DNA from: Glutamicibacter protophormiae
Lineage (GTDB): Bacteria > Actinomycetota > Actinomycetes > Actinomycetales > Micrococcaceae
Assembly (NCBI RefSeq): GCF_014647495.1
Contig: NZ_BMPH01000003.1
Coordinates: 186,001 to 250,000 of the forward strand
Direction of reading: 5' to 3'
DNA: 64,000 nucleotides
The position numbers and the translations under genes were made by a program. Positions 61,945 to 64,000 of this stretch are shown here, piece by piece. Positions within the stretch are counted from its first letter, which is position 1, and each line of letters opens with the position of its first letter. Under the pieces are notes generated by a model. It saw nothing but the letters and a program-made list of their open reading frames with translations. It did not search any database and was not told where the DNA came from.

Positions 61945-63273
61945 ATGCCGTTCGCCGAACTCTGGAGCAAATCGCGCGCCTGCCTGGCACTGATGGCGAT
62001 GCTGATTCTGACCGAGCTCTTGGCGCTGCTGGTCCCGGTGGAGATCGAAAATACCAGCAGGGAAGGCCTGAGCGTCGTTTCCTCCTTCGGCGTGCTCTTC
62101 TGCGGCGCGGTGTTGGGCACCTACGCTGCGTGGGTGGGAAGCCGCTTCGGCGTGCAGGCCCTGCGCCGCGTCCGCGGACCGCGCCGCATCGCGGCGACCG
62201 CCCTGAAGCTGTTGGCGCCACCGCTCGTTGTCGGTGCCAGCGCCTACCTGCTGGGCTACGCAACGGCCATGTACCGGATGGGCGAGATGTTCTTTCCCGA
62301 TCCCGGCCTCTTCCTGCTCTCGATGCTCATGATGCTGGGTTTGTGCCTGGGTGGCCTGGGGCTGGGATTGCTGTTCAGGCCGGGGCCGGCCATCACCTTG
62401 AGCATCGTGCTGTTCTCCGGGCTGCAGCTCTTTTCGTTGCTGGCGCCGGGCCCGGTGCTCTCCAACATGGCCGGACTTTCTGGATGCTGCAGCCTGGATT
62501 ACGGGCCGAACCCCGGGGTGATCCAGGCCGTGGCCCTGTGCTACCTGGGCTGGACGGCGCTCGGTCTCTTCGCGATCTGTCTCAGGGTGCGGGCAATGGG
62601 CAAAACGCTGCGCCGGCTCCTGGCGGTGGCCGGTGCGGCGTCGCTGGCCGTGCTGTGGGGCGGCGGGGCCTTGGCCGCCCAGGAGGCGGGATCCGAGCAG
62701 GAGCTGAGCCGTACCTCGCAGTTGCTGTGCGAGCGGCCGGGCGACGGGCACCAATACTGTTTTTGGCCCGGCCAGGCCGCGCATTGGGGCGACTGGGGCT
62801 CGAATATCGTCTCGGGCATTGCCCGCATGGAAGAAGCCAGCGGGATCCGGCAGCCCGAGGCCATTACCAGCAGCAAGGCCCACGCCCTGGCGACCGGAGG
62901 ACTGCGCCTGGATTTCGAGGACCGTTATTCGCCCGAGTCGGTCATGTGGGAGCTGGCAATGGCAATGGCGGTCAGCCCCACGGAAGAATGCCTGGGCGGT
63001 TTGGCGGAAGATCATGTTTTGCCCGACATCGCGGCGGTCGATTCCGAAGCCCAGCAGCAGATGTGGGCGCAGTACGACCTGCTGTACCAATGGTGGGCCG
63101 GTAAAGCCGATCGCGACTACCTGGATGACGCGGAAAACCATGAGCTCGCCGAGCTGCGGGACCTGGACGAGCGGGCCCAGGCCGCCTGGGTGCGGAAGGC
63201 GGCTGCCGGTATCGAAGACTGCCAGCTGGTGCCGCTGCCAGGTTCGCAGGACGGCCGCGGACTTTCGGGTTAA
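61945..63273 (+). CDS. Large membrane protein with soluble C-terminal domain
   Basis: A 442-residue protein. Residues about 10-240 hold seven hydrophobic helices (e.g. ALMAMLILTELLALLVPVEI and LLSMLMMLGLCLGGLGLGLL), like an ABC-2 transporter permease half, with a long outside loop around VLSNMAGLSGCCSLDYG. From about 241 to the end is soluble, acidic and contains four cysteines (LLCERPGDGHQYCFWPG, EECLGG, EDCQL). I recognise no named family. AAGGGA precedes the ATG. A strong hairpin follows. No partner ATPase is nearby. Confidence 0.7.
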   Translation: MPFAELWSKSRACLALMAMLILTELLALLVPVEIENTSREGLSVVSSFGVLFCGAVLGTYAAWVGSRFGVQALRRVRGPRRIAATALKLLAPPLVVGASAYLLGYATAMYRMGEMFFPDPGLFLLSMLMMLGLCLGGLGLGLLFRPGPAITLSIVLFSGLQLFSLLAPGPVLSNMAGLSGCCSLDYGPNPGVIQAVALCYLGWTALGLFAICLRVRAMGKTLRRLLAVAGAASLAVLWGGGALAAQEAGSEQELSRTSQLLCERPGDGHQYCFWPGQAAHWGDWGSNIVSGIARMEEASGIRQPEAITSSKAHALATGGLRLDFEDRYSPESVMWELAMAMAVSPTEECLGGLAEDHVLPDIAAVDSEAQQQMWAQYDLLYQWWAGKADRDYLDDAENHELAELRDLDERAQAAWVRKAAAGIEDCQLVPLPGSQDGRGLSG

Positions 63274-63276
63274 AGA

Positions 63277-63320
63277 ACCAAAGGTAGGTGGGGACGCCGT
63301 TGTCCCCGCCTACCTTTGGT
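63277..63320. terminator. Bidirectional intrinsic terminator
   Basis: Nineteen-bp stem (63277-63295 with 63302-63320) with one G-T wobble position and loop GCCGTT, between convergent genes. Confidence 0.9.
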
Positions 63321-63336
63321 GTGGTGCCCGGTAATC

Positions 63337-63981
63337 CTAGAGGACCACCGTGCCCTTGCCGGTCTTGAACGTCACCGACAGGATGCCAGGAGTTCCGTTG
63401 GGTGCCTGGTACTTGGTGGTCACCGGCCCGAGATTGACGTTCTCCGGCTGTCCCAGCCATTCAAGCACGCGCTCGCGGGAGCCGGCGATGCTGATCTCGC
63501 TGATTTCACCGGTCGGATCCAGCGCGCGCGAGGGATGCAGTTCCTCGGTGCCGTCGTCCCAGCGCAGCAGGTAGGGTACCTGCGGGTCCGCGATCAGCCC
63601 CTTGATGCCGATCTGCTGCCAGGTCAGTTCGCGGCCGTCGGGGAACTTGCGGTTCCCGGGAACGGCCTTGCGTTCCAGGCGTTCTTCTGCGCCGCTCAGG
63701 TCGTCCAATGAGACGCACCAACCCATCCAGCCGCCGCCCAGCTCGGAGCGGGCGCGAACGGCCTGACCGAAGGGAGCCTTGAGGCTGGCCGGATGATTCA
63801 GTACCTCGACGACCTCAAGGTACTGGTTGTGCTTCAGCGGGAAAATGACATTGCGAGTTCCAAACCGTGGATGCACGCCTCCCTTGACGAATTCCAGGCC
63901 CAGGGACTCTGCAATTCTCTCAGCAGTTGGCATCAGCCCGTCTGGGCCGCATGCGTACGTAACGTGATCTAGCCTCATCAT
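63337..63981 (-). CDS. Glyoxalase-like (VOC) domain protein
   Basis: A 214-residue protein with the glyoxalase-like fold of the type with MRLDHVTYACGPDGLMPTA at the front, VIFPLKHNQYLEVVEVLNHP, and WMGWCVSLDDLSGAEERL. Such proteins are uncharacterised relatives of VOC enzymes. CATGAT lies exactly 6 nt before the ATG at 63981, so it is probably leaderless; the second ATG at 63978 is equally possible. Confidence 0.85.
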   Translation of the reverse strand: MMRLDHVTYACGPDGLMPTAERIAESLGLEFVKGGVHPRFGTRNVIFPLKHNQYLEVVEVLNHPASLKAPFGQAVRARSELGGGWMGWCVSLDDLSGAEERLERKAVPGNRKFPDGRELTWQQIGIKGLIADPQVPYLLRWDDGTEELHPSRALDPTGEISEISIAGSRERVLEWLGQPENVNLGPVTTKYQAPNGTPGILSVTFKTGKGTVVL

Positions 63982-64000
63982 GTGCCAATCATGACAACAA

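Overview
The window is high-GC DNA from an actinobacterium, most likely a member of the Micrococcaceae close to Glutamicibacter or Arthrobacter. The evidence is an acyl-CoA carboxylase with a separate small epsilon subunit, gatCAB in one operon, an enlarged LigA with an extra block between its zinc finger and C-terminal half, a family III adenylate cyclase next to a PP2C phosphatase, and many genes whose start codon lies only 6-7 nt after a -10 hexamer (leaderless mRNA style). No rRNA, tRNA, CRISPR array, insertion sequence or prophage was seen.

Layout. 1-5 kb: edge of a dicarboxylate/amino-acid symporter, an ArsR regulator plus VOC protein, a DUF885 metallopeptidase-like protein, and an MFS drug exporter with its TetR regulator. 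5-9 kb: acyl-CoA carboxylase beta and epsilon subunits, divergent SDR, biotin ligase. 9-12 kb: overlapping PH-domain membrane protein, adenylate cyclase and PP2C phosphatase. 12-16 kb: ligA, an inositol-phosphatase family enzyme and small membrane or secreted proteins. 16.2-23.6 kb: a single-direction amino-sugar operon (ROK regulator, binding protein, two permeases, GH3 hexosaminidase, NagB, SRPBCC protein). 23.8-31.8 kb: GNATs, a class B PBP lipoprotein, a stand-alone maltokinase cap-like protein and gatCAB. 31.8-41.5 kb: a looser accessory zone with a Phd/VapC toxin-antitoxin pair, a HutD paralogue, lipoprotein, phosphotransferase, truncated ROK regulator, HAD phosphatase, GNATs, an SH3/NodB polysaccharide deacetylase and a LysR regulator. 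41.6-44.6 kb: tdh-kbl (threonine to glycine plus acetyl-CoA) and a second HutD paralogue.

44.8-55.7 kb is the most interesting part. A family III CoA-transferase, an IclR regulator, an NCS1 permease, a glutaryl-CoA-dehydrogenase-like enzyme lacking the glutarate-binding arginine, and hutU-(M20 amidohydrolase)-hutF-hutI are tied together by three copies of one palindrome, GTCTGGGATTACAGAC or a close variant, each placed in a regulatory gap. No histidine ammonia-lyase is present. The inference is an IclR-controlled route feeding an imidazole acid, perhaps imidazolepropionate, through its CoA ester to urocanate and then to glutamate. This is a hypothesis from gene content and operators only.

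55.7-64 kb: thiol peroxidase; a partly eroded sugar cluster (collapsed SIS isomerase, intact ROK kinase, permease tail fragment, CutC, DeoR regulator); a phosphotransferase; a CPBP protease; a GNAT; a large membrane protein; and a glyoxalase-like protein. Strong intrinsic hairpins separate most transcription units.
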